Shown: positions 47,234 through 56,699, counted from the first letter of the stretch. The stretch is DNA of 64,000 nucleotides from Massilia sp. BSC265 (GCF_000740675.1 NZ_JPXI01000042.1:186001-250000), one strand, 5' to 3'. The notes: generated by a model from the sequence alone, not told the origin. Numbers and translations: made by a program.

Positions 47234-48610
47234 ATGAACGTTGTAATCCTCGCCGCCGGCATGGGAAAGCGCATGCAATCTGCGCTGCCGAAAGTCTTGC
47301 ATCCACTGGCGGGGAAACCGCTGCTGCGGCACGTCATCGATACCGCCCGCAACTTATCGCCGAGTAAATTATGCGTCATTTACGGGCACGGAGGCGCAGC
47401 GGTGCCGGAGATGGTCGGCAAGCTGGCCGAGCAGGCCGGTGTCACGATCGACACTGCCCTGCAGCAGCCGCAGCTCGGTACCGGCCATGCCGTGATGCAG
47501 GCGGTGCCGCAACTGGATGAGAGCGTGCCGACCCTGGTGCTGTACGGCGATGTGCCGCTGACCACTGCCGCCTCGCTTGGCCGCCTGGTCGAGGCTGCGG
47601 GCACGGACAAGCTCGCCATTCTGACGGTCGAGCAAGCCAATCCTTTCGGCCTGGGCCGCATCGTCCGCGAGAACGGCAATATCGTGCGCATCGTCGAAGA
47701 GAAGGATGCCAGCGAAGCCGAGCGCGCGATCCGCGAGATCAACAGCGGCATCATGTGCATCCCGACCGCCCACCTCAAGCGCTGGCTGGCGGCGCTGTCG
47801 AACAACAATGCCCAGGGCGAGTACTACCTGACCGACATCGTGGCCCAGGCTGTCGCTGACGGCGTGCCGGTCGTCTCGGCCCAGCCGTCGGCCGAGTGGG
47901 AAGTGGCCGGCGTCAACAGCAAGGTCCAGCTGGCCGAGCTCGAGCGCCGCCATCAACTGAACATCGCCACCACGCTGCTGGAAAAAGGCGTCACGCTGAT
48001 GGACCCGGCCCGCATCGACGTGCGCGGTGAACTGGTCTGCGGCCGCGATGTCGTGATCGACGTCGGCTGCGTATTCGAAGGCCGCGTGGAGCTGGCCGAT
48101 GGCGTGACGGTCGGCCCGCACTGCGTGCTGGTGAATGCGACGATCGGGGCCGGCGCCCAGATCAAGCCCTTCTGCCACATCGAGGATGCCGTGGTTGGCG
48201 ACAAGTCGCAGATCGGTCCCTACGCGCGCCTGCGCCCGGGCACCGAGCTGGGCGAAGACGTCCATGTGGGTAATTTCGTCGAGATCAAGAACAGCCAGGT
48301 CGCCGCGCACAGCAAGGCCAACCACCTGGCCTACGTGGGCGATGCCACCGTCGGTTCGCGCGTCAACATCGGCGCCGGCACCATCACCTGCAATTACGAC
48401 GGCGCCAACAAGTTCCGCACCGTGATCGAGGACGACGCCTTCATCGGCAGCGACAGCCAGCTGGTGGCGCCGGTCACCGTGGGCAAGGGCGCCACCCTGG
48501 GAGCGGGCACGACGCTGACCAAGGATGCGCCGGCGGGCAAGCTGACCATCTCGCGGCCGAAGCAGCTGACGGTCGAAGGTTGGTCGCGTCCGGTGAAAAC
48601 GAAGAAGTAA
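47234..48610 (+). CDS. glmU: bifunctional UDP-GlcNAc pyrophosphorylase / GlcN-1-P N-acetyltransferase
   Basis: A 458-residue enzyme for UDP-GlcNAc synthesis. The uridyltransferase domain begins VILAAGMGKRMQSALPKVLH (the GxGxRM motif). The C-terminal half is a left-handed beta-helix with hexapeptide repeats and the acetyltransferase part HVGNFVEIKNSQ. With glmS 0.7 kb downstream it feeds peptidoglycan and LPS. Confidence 0.97.
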   Translation: MNVVILAAGMGKRMQSALPKVLHPLAGKPLLRHVIDTARNLSPSKLCVIYGHGGAAVPEMVGKLAEQAGVTIDTALQQPQLGTGHAVMQAVPQLDESVPTLVLYGDVPLTTAASLGRLVEAAGTDKLAILTVEQANPFGLGRIVRENGNIVRIVEEKDASEAERAIREINSGIMCIPTAHLKRWLAALSNNNAQGEYYLTDIVAQAVADGVPVVSAQPSAEWEVAGVNSKVQLAELERRHQLNIATTLLEKGVTLMDPARIDVRGELVCGRDVVIDVGCVFEGRVELADGVTVGPHCVLVNATIGAGAQIKPFCHIEDAVVGDKSQIGPYARLRPGTELGEDVHVGNFVEIKNSQVAAHSKANHLAYVGDATVGSRVNIGAGTITCNYDGANKFRTVIEDDAFIGSDSQLVAPVTVGKGATLGAGTTLTKDAPAGKLTISRPKQLTVEGWSRPVKTKK

Positions 48611-48645
48611 TCCACCGGGTATCGACAGGAAATAAACAGGATAAA

Positions 48646-48684
48646 CCCAGGAAAAACACAGGCTTATCCTGTGGTTCTCCTGGG
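48646..48684 (+). terminator. long hairpin after glmU
   Basis: A 17-base stem with two mismatches (arms CCCAGGAAAAACACAGG and CCTGTGGTTCTCCTGGG) around CTTAT, 36 bases after the glmU stop. No T run follows, so termination is likely but not textbook. A DnaA box lies 15 bases further on. Confidence 0.5.
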
Positions 48685-48698
48685 GTCAATCCACAAAG

Positions 48699-48707
48699 TT
48701 ATCCACA
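48699..48707. promoter_or_regulatory. isolated perfect DnaA box
   Basis: TTATCCACA, identical to the strongest box in the putative origin, lies 15 bases before the stop of the convergent lrp-type gene. It could titrate DnaA or be chance; a single box is weak evidence. Confidence 0.4.
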
Positions 48708-48721
48708 ATGCTTGTGCTTGG

Positions 48722-49195
48722 CTACACCGCGATTCGGGTGTCGAACTTGGAGCGGTGGGTGGAAAAATAGGCTTTCACATTGCGCACATTGGCGTGCGCG
48801 GTGAACAGGCGGTGGGCCAGCGCGTGGTAAGCCGGCATGTCGGCCACCTGCACGATCAGCACGAAGTCGGGCCCCGGGCTGACCCGGTAGCACTGCAGGA
48901 CTGCGGCATCCTGCGCCACCAGGACCTCGAACTCGTCCAGGCGTTCGGCTGCCTGCACGTCGAGCGTGATCTCGATGATGGCGGTCAGGCGGGCGCCCAC
49001 CTTGGCCGGATCCACGATTGCCACCTGACGCTCGATGACGCCGCCGTCGGTCAGCTGTTTCACCCGGCGCAAACAAGTAGGCGGCGAGACGTGTACAAGT
49101 TCGGCCAATTCCGCATTCGTATGCGATGCATCAGCCTGCAGTGTATTCAGAATGCGACGATCTAGCTCGTCAAGAAGTGGTTGATCTAACATCAT
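48722..49195 (-). CDS. Lrp/AsnC family transcriptional regulator
   Basis: A 157-residue regulator with an N-terminal helix-turn-helix (ASHTNAELAELVHVSPPTCLRRVKQL) and a RAM domain (TAIIEITLDVQAAERLDEF). It differs from the PutR-like protein at 41878. It is divergent from glmS with 157 bases between starts. The ligand is unknown. Confidence 0.88.
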   Translation of the reverse strand: MMLDQPLLDELDRRILNTLQADASHTNAELAELVHVSPPTCLRRVKQLTDGGVIERQVAIVDPAKVGARLTAIIEITLDVQAAERLDEFEVLVAQDAAVLQCYRVSPGPDFVLIVQVADMPAYHALAHRLFTAHANVRNVKAYFSTHRSKFDTRIAV

Positions 49196-49352
49196 GTGAA
49201 ATAAAAATTAAAGAATTGCTCTGAAATGAAAGAATATTTCGTGCTTGCATCGTCATGAAATAATCTATCAAATCAAGGTGAATTCTGAAAGCTTATTTCA
49301 ACAGTGTTGCTCTACGATTGGTTCATTGCAATGTTTTAGATGAGGTCCAACC

Positions 49353-51182
49353 ATGTGCGGTATTGTCGGCGCAGTCGCCAAGCGTAATATCACCCCCATC
49401 CTGATCGAAGGCCTGAAACGTCTCGAATACCGGGGCTATGATTCCTGTGGCGTCGCCGTGCACCTGGACGGTAAACTGACCCGTGCGCGCAGCACCTCGC
49501 GCGTTGCCGAGCTCGAAGACCAGGTGCGCGAAGCCGACTTGGACGGCTTCACCGGCATCGCCCACACCCGCTGGGCCACCCACGGCGCCCCTGCTTCGCA
49601 CAATGCCCACCCGCACTTCTCCCCGAGCGAAAACAATGCGCGCATCGCACTTGTCCACAATGGCATCATCGAAAACCACGACGAGCTGCGCAATGAACTG
49701 AAGGGCCTCGGCTATGAGTTCACCAGCCAGACCGACACCGAAGTCATCGCTCACCTGGTCGACCACATGTACAACGGCGACCTGTTCGACACCGTCCAGC
49801 AGGCCGTCAAGCGCCTGCACGGCGCCTACGCCATCGCCGTGTTCGCGCGCGAGGAGCCGCACCGCGTGGTCGCCGCCCGCCAGGGTTCGCCGCTGATCGT
49901 CGGCGTGGGCGACAACGAAAACTTCGTTGCCTCGGACGCGATGGCGCTGGCGGGCACCACCAACCAGATCATCTACCTCGAAGAAGGCGACGTGGTCGAC
50001 CTGCAGCTGGCGCGCTACTGGATCGTCGACGTTGACGGCCGTTCGGTCGAGCGCGAAGTGAAGACCGTGCACGCCCACACCGGCGCGGCCGAGCTGGGCC
50101 CGTACCGCCACTACATGCAGAAGGAAATCTTCGAACAGCCGCGCGTCATCGGCGACACCCTGGAAGGCGTGACCGGCATCATGCCCGAACTGTTCGGCGA
50201 CGGCGCCTACGGGGTGTTCAAGGAAATCGATCGCGTGCTGATCCTGGCCTGCGGCACCAGCTACTACGCCGGCCTGACCGCGAAGTACTGGATCGAATGC
50301 ATCGCCAAGGTGCCGGTCAACGTCGAGATCGCCAGCGAATACCGCTACCGCGACAGCGTGCCGCACCCGCAGACCCTGGTGGTGACTATCTCGCAGAGCG
50401 GCGAGACGGCTGACACCCTGGCAGCGCTGAAGCATGCGCGCAGCCTCGGCATGCCGCACACGCTCACCATCTGCAACGTCGCCACCAGCGCCATGGTACG
50501 CGAGTGCAAGCTGGCCTACATCACCCGCGCCGGCGTGGAAGTGGGCGTGGCCTCGACCAAGGCGTTTACTACCCAGCTGGCCGCGCTGTTCCTCTTGACG
50601 CTGACCTTGGCGCAAGTCAACGGCCGCCTGACCGACGAAGAAGAAGCCGAGCACCTCAAGATGATGCGCCACCTGCCGGTCGCGCTGGGCTCGGTGCTGG
50701 CGCTGGAACCGCAGATCATGGCCTGGGCCGAAGAATTCGCGCGCAAGGAAAACGCCCTGTTCCTGGGCCGCGGCATGCACTACCCGATCGCCCTGGAAGG
50801 CGCCCTCAAGCTCAAGGAAATCTCGTACATCCACGCCGAAGCCTACCCGGCGGGCGAGCTGAAGCACGGTCCGCTGGCGCTGGTCACCGAAGAAATGCCC
50901 GTGGTCACGATCGCCCCGAACGATGCGCTGCTGGAAAAGCTGAAGTCGAACATGCAGGAAGTGCGTGCGCGCGGTGGCCAGCTGTACGTGTTCGCCGACG
51001 TCGACTCGCGCATCACCTCGGGCGACGGCCTGCATGTGATCCGCCTGCCGGAGCACTATGGCGACCTGTCGCCGATCCTGCACGTGGCGGCGCTGCAGCT
51101 GCTGGCTTACCACACCGCGCTGGCGCGTGGCACCGATGTGGACAAGCCGCGTAACCTCGCGAAGTCGGTGACGGTGGAGTAA
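49353..51182 (+). CDS. glmS: glutamine-fructose-6-phosphate aminotransferase (isomerising)
   Basis: A 609-residue enzyme that makes glucosamine-6-phosphate, the entry to the hexosamine pathway. The N-terminal nucleophile cysteine follows Met in MCGIVGAVAKRN. The glutaminase domain has RLEYRGYDSCGVAV and HTRWATHG. Two SIS domains follow (CGTSYYAG, ISQSGETADTLAAL), and the C-terminus ends KPRNLAKSVTVE. No glmS ribozyme is seen upstream. Confidence 0.98.
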   Translation: MCGIVGAVAKRNITPILIEGLKRLEYRGYDSCGVAVHLDGKLTRARSTSRVAELEDQVREADLDGFTGIAHTRWATHGAPASHNAHPHFSPSENNARIALVHNGIIENHDELRNELKGLGYEFTSQTDTEVIAHLVDHMYNGDLFDTVQQAVKRLHGAYAIAVFAREEPHRVVAARQGSPLIVGVGDNENFVASDAMALAGTTNQIIYLEEGDVVDLQLARYWIVDVDGRSVEREVKTVHAHTGAAELGPYRHYMQKEIFEQPRVIGDTLEGVTGIMPELFGDGAYGVFKEIDRVLILACGTSYYAGLTAKYWIECIAKVPVNVEIASEYRYRDSVPHPQTLVVTISQSGETADTLAALKHARSLGMPHTLTICNVATSAMVRECKLAYITRAGVEVGVASTKAFTTQLAALFLLTLTLAQVNGRLTDEEEAEHLKMMRHLPVALGSVLALEPQIMAWAEEFARKENALFLGRGMHYPIALEGALKLKEISYIHAEAYPAGELKHGPLALVTEEMPVVTIAPNDALLEKLKSNMQEVRARGGQLYVFADVDSRITSGDGLHVIRLPEHYGDLSPILHVAALQLLAYHTALARGTDVDKPRNLAKSVTVE

Positions 51183-51210
51183 GCGCCCGGTGCGCCTGCC
51201 TTGCTGAATG

Positions 51211-51250
51211 AAAGCCCGTGTGTGCCGTGAGTGGCCACATGGGCTTTTCT
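51211..51250 (+). terminator. terminator of glmS
   Basis: The stem AAAGCCCGTGTG and CACATGGGCTTT (one G-T wobble) encloses 13 bases and is followed by TCTATTT. It lies 28 bases after the glmS stop. Confidence 0.7.
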
Positions 51251-51264
51251 ATTTAATTATGCTT

Positions 51265-52143
51265 TTACTTCCTTTTTTCCTGGGACTTCAGGTATTCATT
51301 CTTCAAATCCTGGTAGATCGTATCCAGTTCCGCGATCTGCGTGGTGTAGAGATGGAGATTCTCCCTGCCTTCGAAGGCCAGTTTCGCGTGTTCGGATAAC
51401 AAGGCTATCGAAGCGACCCATTTGCTCCATGAAGGAAGCTTGGACAATTCGTTGTTGTATACCCTGTCGAATTGCTCCACCATGTAATACATGGAGCGGT
51501 TGTCTACCATGCTGTCGCTTCTAGCGCCGGTTACGAAGACTGCAAAAGGAGCAATCATGTCATCTGAAATGGCGGGGTCGATCGTGATGCGTTTGCCGAA
51601 TCCGAGCCGCGCTTTCACCCATTGCTCGACACCGATCACATTCATGGTCGGATCGACGGGCAACCACTTGCCCGAGGTGTCGTCATACACTTCCAGCCAC
51701 CGGTGATCATTGTGGCGGGCGCCAAACAGGGAATAGCGCGCTCCCTTTTCCTTCACCAACTGTTCCGCCTGCCCCTGACGCTCGGGATGAAGCCTCGACA
51801 GGTTGACTTCAGCAATGGAGCGCGTCTTGATGTCCATGGCCTTCACGATTTCCACATACACCTGGGCCAGGTCATAGCAATTACCAGCCCCGCGTTCCAG
51901 GATCTCTTTCACGGTTCTTCGTTTGTAATCGGTCGCCACCCACTCCAGACGATTGCTGACCCAACTTAGCAAGGTGCTCGCCTTTTTGTAGTCGGTGTCG
52001 TCGGTCGCGGTTATCTGCTCACCCAGGGTCTTCAGGTTCAGATTGGTGGTGTCGATTTTTTCCGAAATATTCGCGCGGCCGGATTGGGCAAAAGCAAAAA
52101 ATGGCTGTGCAACAAGGAACAAAAGAACAAGAAGTTTTTTCAT
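51265..52143 (-). CDS. exported transglutaminase-like protein
   Basis: A 292-residue protein with a signal peptide (about 1-19, ending FFAFA). The papain-like triad of the transglutaminase core is likely Cys89 in GAGNCYDLAQ, His147 in HNDHRWLEVY and Asp164 in LPVDPT. The C-terminal 90 residues are helical and unlike other families I know. Base composition is more AT-rich than neighbouring genes, which suggests acquisition or lower selection. The substrate is unknown. Confidence 0.75.
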   Translation of the reverse strand: MKKLLVLLFLVAQPFFAFAQSGRANISEKIDTTNLNLKTLGEQITATDDTDYKKASTLLSWVSNRLEWVATDYKRRTVKEILERGAGNCYDLAQVYVEIVKAMDIKTRSIAEVNLSRLHPERQGQAEQLVKEKGARYSLFGARHNDHRWLEVYDDTSGKWLPVDPTMNVIGVEQWVKARLGFGKRITIDPAISDDMIAPFAVFVTGARSDSMVDNRSMYYMVEQFDRVYNNELSKLPSWSKWVASIALLSEHAKLAFEGRENLHLYTTQIAELDTIYQDLKNEYLKSQEKRK

Positions 52144-52863
52144 GAAAATTTGAAAGTGTTATTTTGATATCGCCACAGATAGAAAACAGTTTCGACATGC
52201 ATACCTGATCAGCGCTGGACCAAAGGCCTGCTTATCAAAACGGGGCACTATCGCATGAAAAACCTTGCCAGGGCAGCATTCCAGGTACTGATCTGCCAAA
52301 GGTGAGAACGACGAAGGCAGCTTGTTGGTTTCGAAGATCTGCCTGTCGTTGCACTCACTGGACCAGGACAACATCCGGCGAATCATGAGCAAAATTGTAA
52401 CAATATGTGTATCAGGCTCGCGGGCAAGCCGCAGGTCAGGGGGCTTGCGCTCGCAGTTTTTCTACTGTTAGTTTCTTGTTTCGTGCTCGTCCGTAGAGTG
52501 AGAGCAGCGTCGAGACTGTGTTTCCGGAATCGTAACAAATACTATTAACAGTAGGCAAAATGTGTTCTTTTCTGCCTGATCTGTACGCTTCTTGTAACGG
52601 AACGCGGTCTGGAATTCGGTTGACTTCCCAATTGAACAAACTTATCTTAATTTCATCGATGAGCAGCGTGAGTCGATGTTCGTTTGATAATTTTCAATTC
52701 GTGCGGTGACGGAGAGGCACTGTAGCTTCTCCCTGGGAAGCGTTTGCGCGACGTTCCATAACCTGTTGCCGCCTTGATGAACCGATGACCGGGCCGCCGC
52801 CTAGCGGAACCTGGCACCGACGCTCGCCGCGTCGTGCCGTCCGGCCGGTCGAATGGAGGACGC
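52144..52863. other. 720-base AT-richer gap
   Basis: The stretch between the transglutaminase-like gene and the opine-dehydrogenase gene holds only short frames. One minus-strand frame, 52436-52639, encodes a basic protein of 67 residues (ending ARNKKLTVEKLRAQAP) and another, 52159-52392, encodes 77 residues. Neither has a recognisable motif. The low GC of the region and short frames suggest a remnant of inserted DNA. The promoter of the downstream cassette should be in its right end. Confidence 0.45.
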
Positions 52864-53955
52864 ATGAATGTGTTAATGGTAGGTGCAGGCAATGCGGGGT
52901 GCGCGCTCGGCGCGATCCTCGCACAGGACGGGCACCGGGTCGCCTTGCTGAAAACCTCGCACTCGCTGCACGACCAGAATTTCGATACCGTGCGCGAGAC
53001 CCGCACGATCAAGCTCATCAGCAATCCCAAAGGCGGCGAGACCAGCACGGCGTCGATTGCCCTGGCCACCCGTGACGTCGAGGAAGCGTTCGCCGAGACG
53101 CCGGACGCGATCATCATCACGACCCAGACCCAATGCCATGCCGAGATCGCCGAGCTGATCGGTCCTTACCTGAAAGCGCACCAGCTGGTGCTGCTCGCAC
53201 CAGGCTACATGGGTTCCTGCTACTTCCTGCCCTACCAGCAGAAGGAAGGCTTCCTGCTCGCGGAAGGCGAAAGCCTGCCCTACGATGCACGCATCGTCGA
53301 ACCGGGCGTCGTCAACGTCCTGTTCCGCAACACCCGCAACGCGCTGGCCTTCCTGCCGCGCGATCGCGCCGCCGAAGGACTGGAACGGGCTGCCCGCCTG
53401 TTCCCGACCTATGTTGCGACTCGTACCAACGTGGTCGAGTCCGCGATGCACAATCCGAACCTGATCGTGCACACCATCGGCACCCTGCTCTCGGCCAGCC
53501 GCATCGAGCATTCCGAAGGCGAATTCTGGATGTACCGCGAAGCCTTCACGCCATCGGTGCTGAACCTGCTGTACAAGCTCGACGCCGAAAAGAACGCCGT
53601 CATCGCCGCCACCGGCGGCAAGCCCTCGCCCTATTTTGACGAATGCAAGTTCCGCAATGAAGAAGACCTGTCGCAGCCGTCGATCTCCGTATTCCGCCGC
53701 TACGCGCGTGAAGGCGGGCCAAAGGGACCGGCAACCCTGCAGACGCGTTTCATCACCGAAGACGTGCCGATGGGCCTGGCGCTGCTGTCCTCGATCGGTC
53801 GCCTGATGGGCGTGCCGACCCCGACCGCCGACGCCCTGACCGTCATCGCCAGCGGCCTGCTGGACCGCGACTTCGCCGCCGAAGCACGGACCCTGGAAAA
53901 GCTGGGGCTGGGCGACAAGTCGCCGGAAGAGTTCAAACGCGTATTGAACGGGTGA
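52864..53955 (+). CDS. NAD(P)-dependent opine dehydrogenase family protein
   Basis: A 363-residue protein with an N-terminal Rossmann fold (MVGAGNAGCALGAILAQDG) and a C-terminal octopine/nopaline dehydrogenase domain (MHNPNLIVHTIGTLLSASRIE near 205-225, catalytic histidine in VHTIG). Known members condense an amino acid with a keto acid. A GGAGG precedes the ATG at 52864. It is 4 bases from the PaaK-like gene and surely co-transcribed. The substrates are unknown. Confidence 0.82.
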   Translation: MNVLMVGAGNAGCALGAILAQDGHRVALLKTSHSLHDQNFDTVRETRTIKLISNPKGGETSTASIALATRDVEEAFAETPDAIIITTQTQCHAEIAELIGPYLKAHQLVLLAPGYMGSCYFLPYQQKEGFLLAEGESLPYDARIVEPGVVNVLFRNTRNALAFLPRDRAAEGLERAARLFPTYVATRTNVVESAMHNPNLIVHTIGTLLSASRIEHSEGEFWMYREAFTPSVLNLLYKLDAEKNAVIAATGGKPSPYFDECKFRNEEDLSQPSISVFRRYAREGGPKGPATLQTRFITEDVPMGLALLSSIGRLMGVPTPTADALTVIASGLLDRDFAAEARTLEKLGLGDKSPEEFKRVLNG

Positions 53956-53959
53956 GCCC

Positions 53960-55267
53960 ATGAGCATCCACGACCTGCTCGCCAAACCCTACTACGCCTG
54001 GCGCCGCTATATTCCGAGCCGCGTGCTGTACCACCCCGACTTCTTCAGCGTGCTCGACATGCTGTCGAAGGACAAGGCCGCCATCGCCGAACTGGCCCAG
54101 CAGCGCCTGCGCAAGATCCTCGTCCATGCGCTCGAACATGTGCCGCACTACGGGCGCACGGTCAAGCTGAGCATCGAAGAGGCGAAGAACGAACCCGTGC
54201 AGGAAGTGCTGGCTGCTTTTCCCTTCCTGTCGAAGGAAGAAGTGATGTCGCAGCAGCGCGACTTCCTCGACCGCCGGCTCGATCCGCGAAAACTGATGTA
54301 TGCGACCAGCGGCGGCTCGTCCGGACAGGGCATCGGCCTGTGGCGCACCAAGCGCCTGGCCGACATCGAAAAGGCTTTCTTTACCCATGAATGGGGCAAG
54401 CTCGGCTTTTCCTTCGACAAGTCGCGCATCCTGCGCATCGGCGCCGACGCGCGCCGCCTGGCGCACGAAGAGCCTGCACGCGTGGTCGGCAACCGCCTGA
54501 TGCTGTCGCCCTACCACGTGCATGAGCAGCACAAGGCGGCCATCATCGAAGCGATCAAACGGTTCCGGCCTGAATACGTGCACGGCTACCCGAGTTCGGT
54601 GACGGCGCTGGCCGAGCTGGTCGAGTCCAAAGAGCTCGACGTGCAGGTCAAGGCGGTGCTGCTGGCATCCGAACCGGCGACGCCGGCGCAGCTTGCGTCG
54701 ATCCGCCGGCTGTTCCGTGCGCCGGTATCGCTGAACTACGGTTTGTCGGAACGGACGAACCTGGCCTTCCTCAAAGTGGACGACGGCGGCACCTCGGATT
54801 ACCAGTTCCAGCCGCTCTATGGCTGGAATGAGAACCGCATGGATGGCGACCGTCCCGAGATCGTCGGTACCTCGCTATGGAACGACGTCATGCCGCTGAT
54901 CCGCTACCGGACCAATGATTACGGCCTGATCGATGCCGACGGCCGCTGCCCGTGCATCGATGGCCGCGGCCACGAATACCTGGTCGACCGGTCGGGCAAG
55001 CGCATTCCGGGGCTGTCGATCGTCATCGATGAAGTCACCTGGGACTTCGTGCGCCTGTACCAGGTACGGCAGAAGAAGGCGGGGGAGATCACGCTGGCGG
55101 TGGTGCCGCGCCACGGCAGCCTGAACGACGAGCAGCGCGCCTTCGTGCTGGACGCCCAGCAAAAGCGCTGGGGCGGCTTCTTCGATATCTCGCTGCAGGA
55201 AGAGAGCGACATTCCGCTGGCGCCGAACGGCAAGCGCAAGCTGGTGGTGAATTCGCTGAATGTCTGA
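53960..55267 (+). CDS. PaaK/CapK-like adenylate-forming enzyme
   Basis: A 435-residue member of the phenylacetate-CoA ligase / CapK group. The ATP-binding loop is ATSGGSSGQGIGLWR near 114-128, and the core has YVHGYPSSVTAL, NYGLSERTN and PLIRYRTNDYG. It should activate a carboxylic acid as its adenylate, to a CoA or carrier thioester or amide. Pairing with an opine-dehydrogenase-like gene suggests they build or modify one small molecule. It is convergent with the T6SS block. Confidence 0.8.
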   Translation: MSIHDLLAKPYYAWRRYIPSRVLYHPDFFSVLDMLSKDKAAIAELAQQRLRKILVHALEHVPHYGRTVKLSIEEAKNEPVQEVLAAFPFLSKEEVMSQQRDFLDRRLDPRKLMYATSGGSSGQGIGLWRTKRLADIEKAFFTHEWGKLGFSFDKSRILRIGADARRLAHEEPARVVGNRLMLSPYHVHEQHKAAIIEAIKRFRPEYVHGYPSSVTALAELVESKELDVQVKAVLLASEPATPAQLASIRRLFRAPVSLNYGLSERTNLAFLKVDDGGTSDYQFQPLYGWNENRMDGDRPEIVGTSLWNDVMPLIRYRTNDYGLIDADGRCPCIDGRGHEYLVDRSGKRIPGLSIVIDEVTWDFVRLYQVRQKKAGEITLAVVPRHGSLNDEQRAFVLDAQQKRWGGFFDISLQEESDIPLAPNGKRKLVVNSLNV

Positions 55268-55289
55268 ACTCGGGTGCTCCCTTCACGGC

Positions 55290-56690
55290 TTACGCCGGGG
55301 GACGCACCATGGCCACACTGCGCAGGTAAGGGTCCTCGTTGCCGATGCAGAGGATGGGCGCGTTGCGTTCCAGCGCATAGTGCCGTGCCAGCGCCAGGGT
55401 CGTCATCATGGGCACCGCGCCACAGCTTCCACTGCCGAGACCGATGCGGATGATGTCGTCCGAGGCATCGACTTGCGGGATCGCCGGGGCGCTCAGGCCC
55501 ATCAGCTCGAGCACGCGGTTGGGACGGTGTGCGGTGTCGGCGACGACCATGCCGATCTGGGAAATCTCTATCGTAGCCGCCTTGCTTGCCTGCTCGGCCA
55601 GTTCCAGCAGCAGGGCCGAATCGACACGGCGGGTGTCGTCGGCCGAGGTATCACGGCGGCGCTCGCTCACCGGGCCAAGTAATGCAAATTCGGCACCGCA
55701 CGCTTGAGCCAGCTGCAGGTCGGTCAACAACAATCCTGCAGCGCCTTCGCCCGGAATCTGGCCGCGCGCTTGCGAGGAGGTGAACAGGGATGACTGCGCG
55801 GCCAGGCGGTCGATACTTTCCTGGCCGATCAGCGAAGCGCAGGCGATGACGAGGGCTACTACAGGCGCACTCCCTGACGATGTGGCCGGCATCAGCTGCG
55901 TGATGACGGTCGTAGGTGAAGCGTGTTCCTGTTCAGGCACGTTCATGGCGGTGATGCTGGCCTCCGGCCAGCCGTATTGGCTCACCGTATGCTTGAGCCA
56001 CATCGTTACCGCACGCCGAATGTCGATAGCCCAGTCACTCGGCAGCATCAGCCTGAGCTGGAGCAGTGGTGGACTGTCCTCGTAGGGCAGCAGATCGCTG
56101 GCGGCGACGCTGGCGAGTTCGGCTGCAACGCCGCTTGCCAGGATGAGCGCACGCCACTGTTCTTCGGAGAGATGAAGTTGCAATCCTTGGCTGGACAGCC
56201 AGTCGGCGATCTCATCCTGCAGTGATTCGTCATGGGCATCATCGCTGCGTGCCGTCATGACCGGGAAACCGTTGTCATCGACAAGCTCCTTGTCCAGGTC
56301 GGCGCGGGCTTCGTTATCGGCAATGGCACTGGCGAGCTCTTCAGCAGATGTGCCGTGTGGGGAGCGCAGTGCTGTTGCGACGATTGCCAGCATTGGCGTG
56401 CTGGTTTCTGCAGCAGCTCGCGAGGTGGCCGAAGCGGGCTTGGCGGTACTGGCAGGAATGGACGCGGCACGGGCCATGATGGCTTTCTGGCTACCCCATA
56501 AAGCGAACAGTACGCCCAAGGGAAAAACGAGCAAGGCCAGTGCCAGTTCGCCAGTTTCAGGGTCCTGATCCGTCTGGTGCCAATACCACAGCATGATTGC
56601 CCAGCAGACGATGAAGGTTGTGATAACGACTGCGCCTAGTTTGAACCAGTCGGCAGGCAAGCGTGCCGGTGTTGTTGTAGTTGTTGTCAT
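55290..56690 (-). CDS. T6SS-island membrane protein, possible degenerate thiolase-like fold
   Basis: A 466-residue protein with two N-terminal membrane helices (WFKLGAVVITTFIVCWAIML near 15-34, LALALLVFPLGVLFAL near 48-63) and a long soluble part. Segments such as VVALVIACASLIGQ, EGAAGLLLTDLQL and IGLGSGSCGAVPMMT resemble strands of thiolase or ketoacyl-synthase folds but lack a clear catalytic cysteine. It starts 9 bases after the PAAR stop, so it belongs to the effector operon. The role could be chaperone, adaptor or immunity. Inference only. Confidence 0.55.
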   Translation of the reverse strand: MTTTTTTPARLPADWFKLGAVVITTFIVCWAIMLWYWHQTDQDPETGELALALLVFPLGVLFALWGSQKAIMARAASIPASTAKPASATSRAAAETSTPMLAIVATALRSPHGTSAEELASAIADNEARADLDKELVDDNGFPVMTARSDDAHDESLQDEIADWLSSQGLQLHLSEEQWRALILASGVAAELASVAASDLLPYEDSPPLLQLRLMLPSDWAIDIRRAVTMWLKHTVSQYGWPEASITAMNVPEQEHASPTTVITQLMPATSSGSAPVVALVIACASLIGQESIDRLAAQSSLFTSSQARGQIPGEGAAGLLLTDLQLAQACGAEFALLGPVSERRRDTSADDTRRVDSALLLELAEQASKAATIEISQIGMVVADTAHRPNRVLELMGLSAPAIPQVDASDDIIRIGLGSGSCGAVPMMTTLALARHYALERNAPILCIGNEDPYLRSVAMVRPPA

Positions 56691-56699
56691 GTTGGTCGC

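Noticed and set aside
49196..49352. glmS ribozyme upstream of glmS
   Set aside because: The gap is 157 bases with no ribozyme core pattern. The ribozyme is typical of Gram-positive bacteria.
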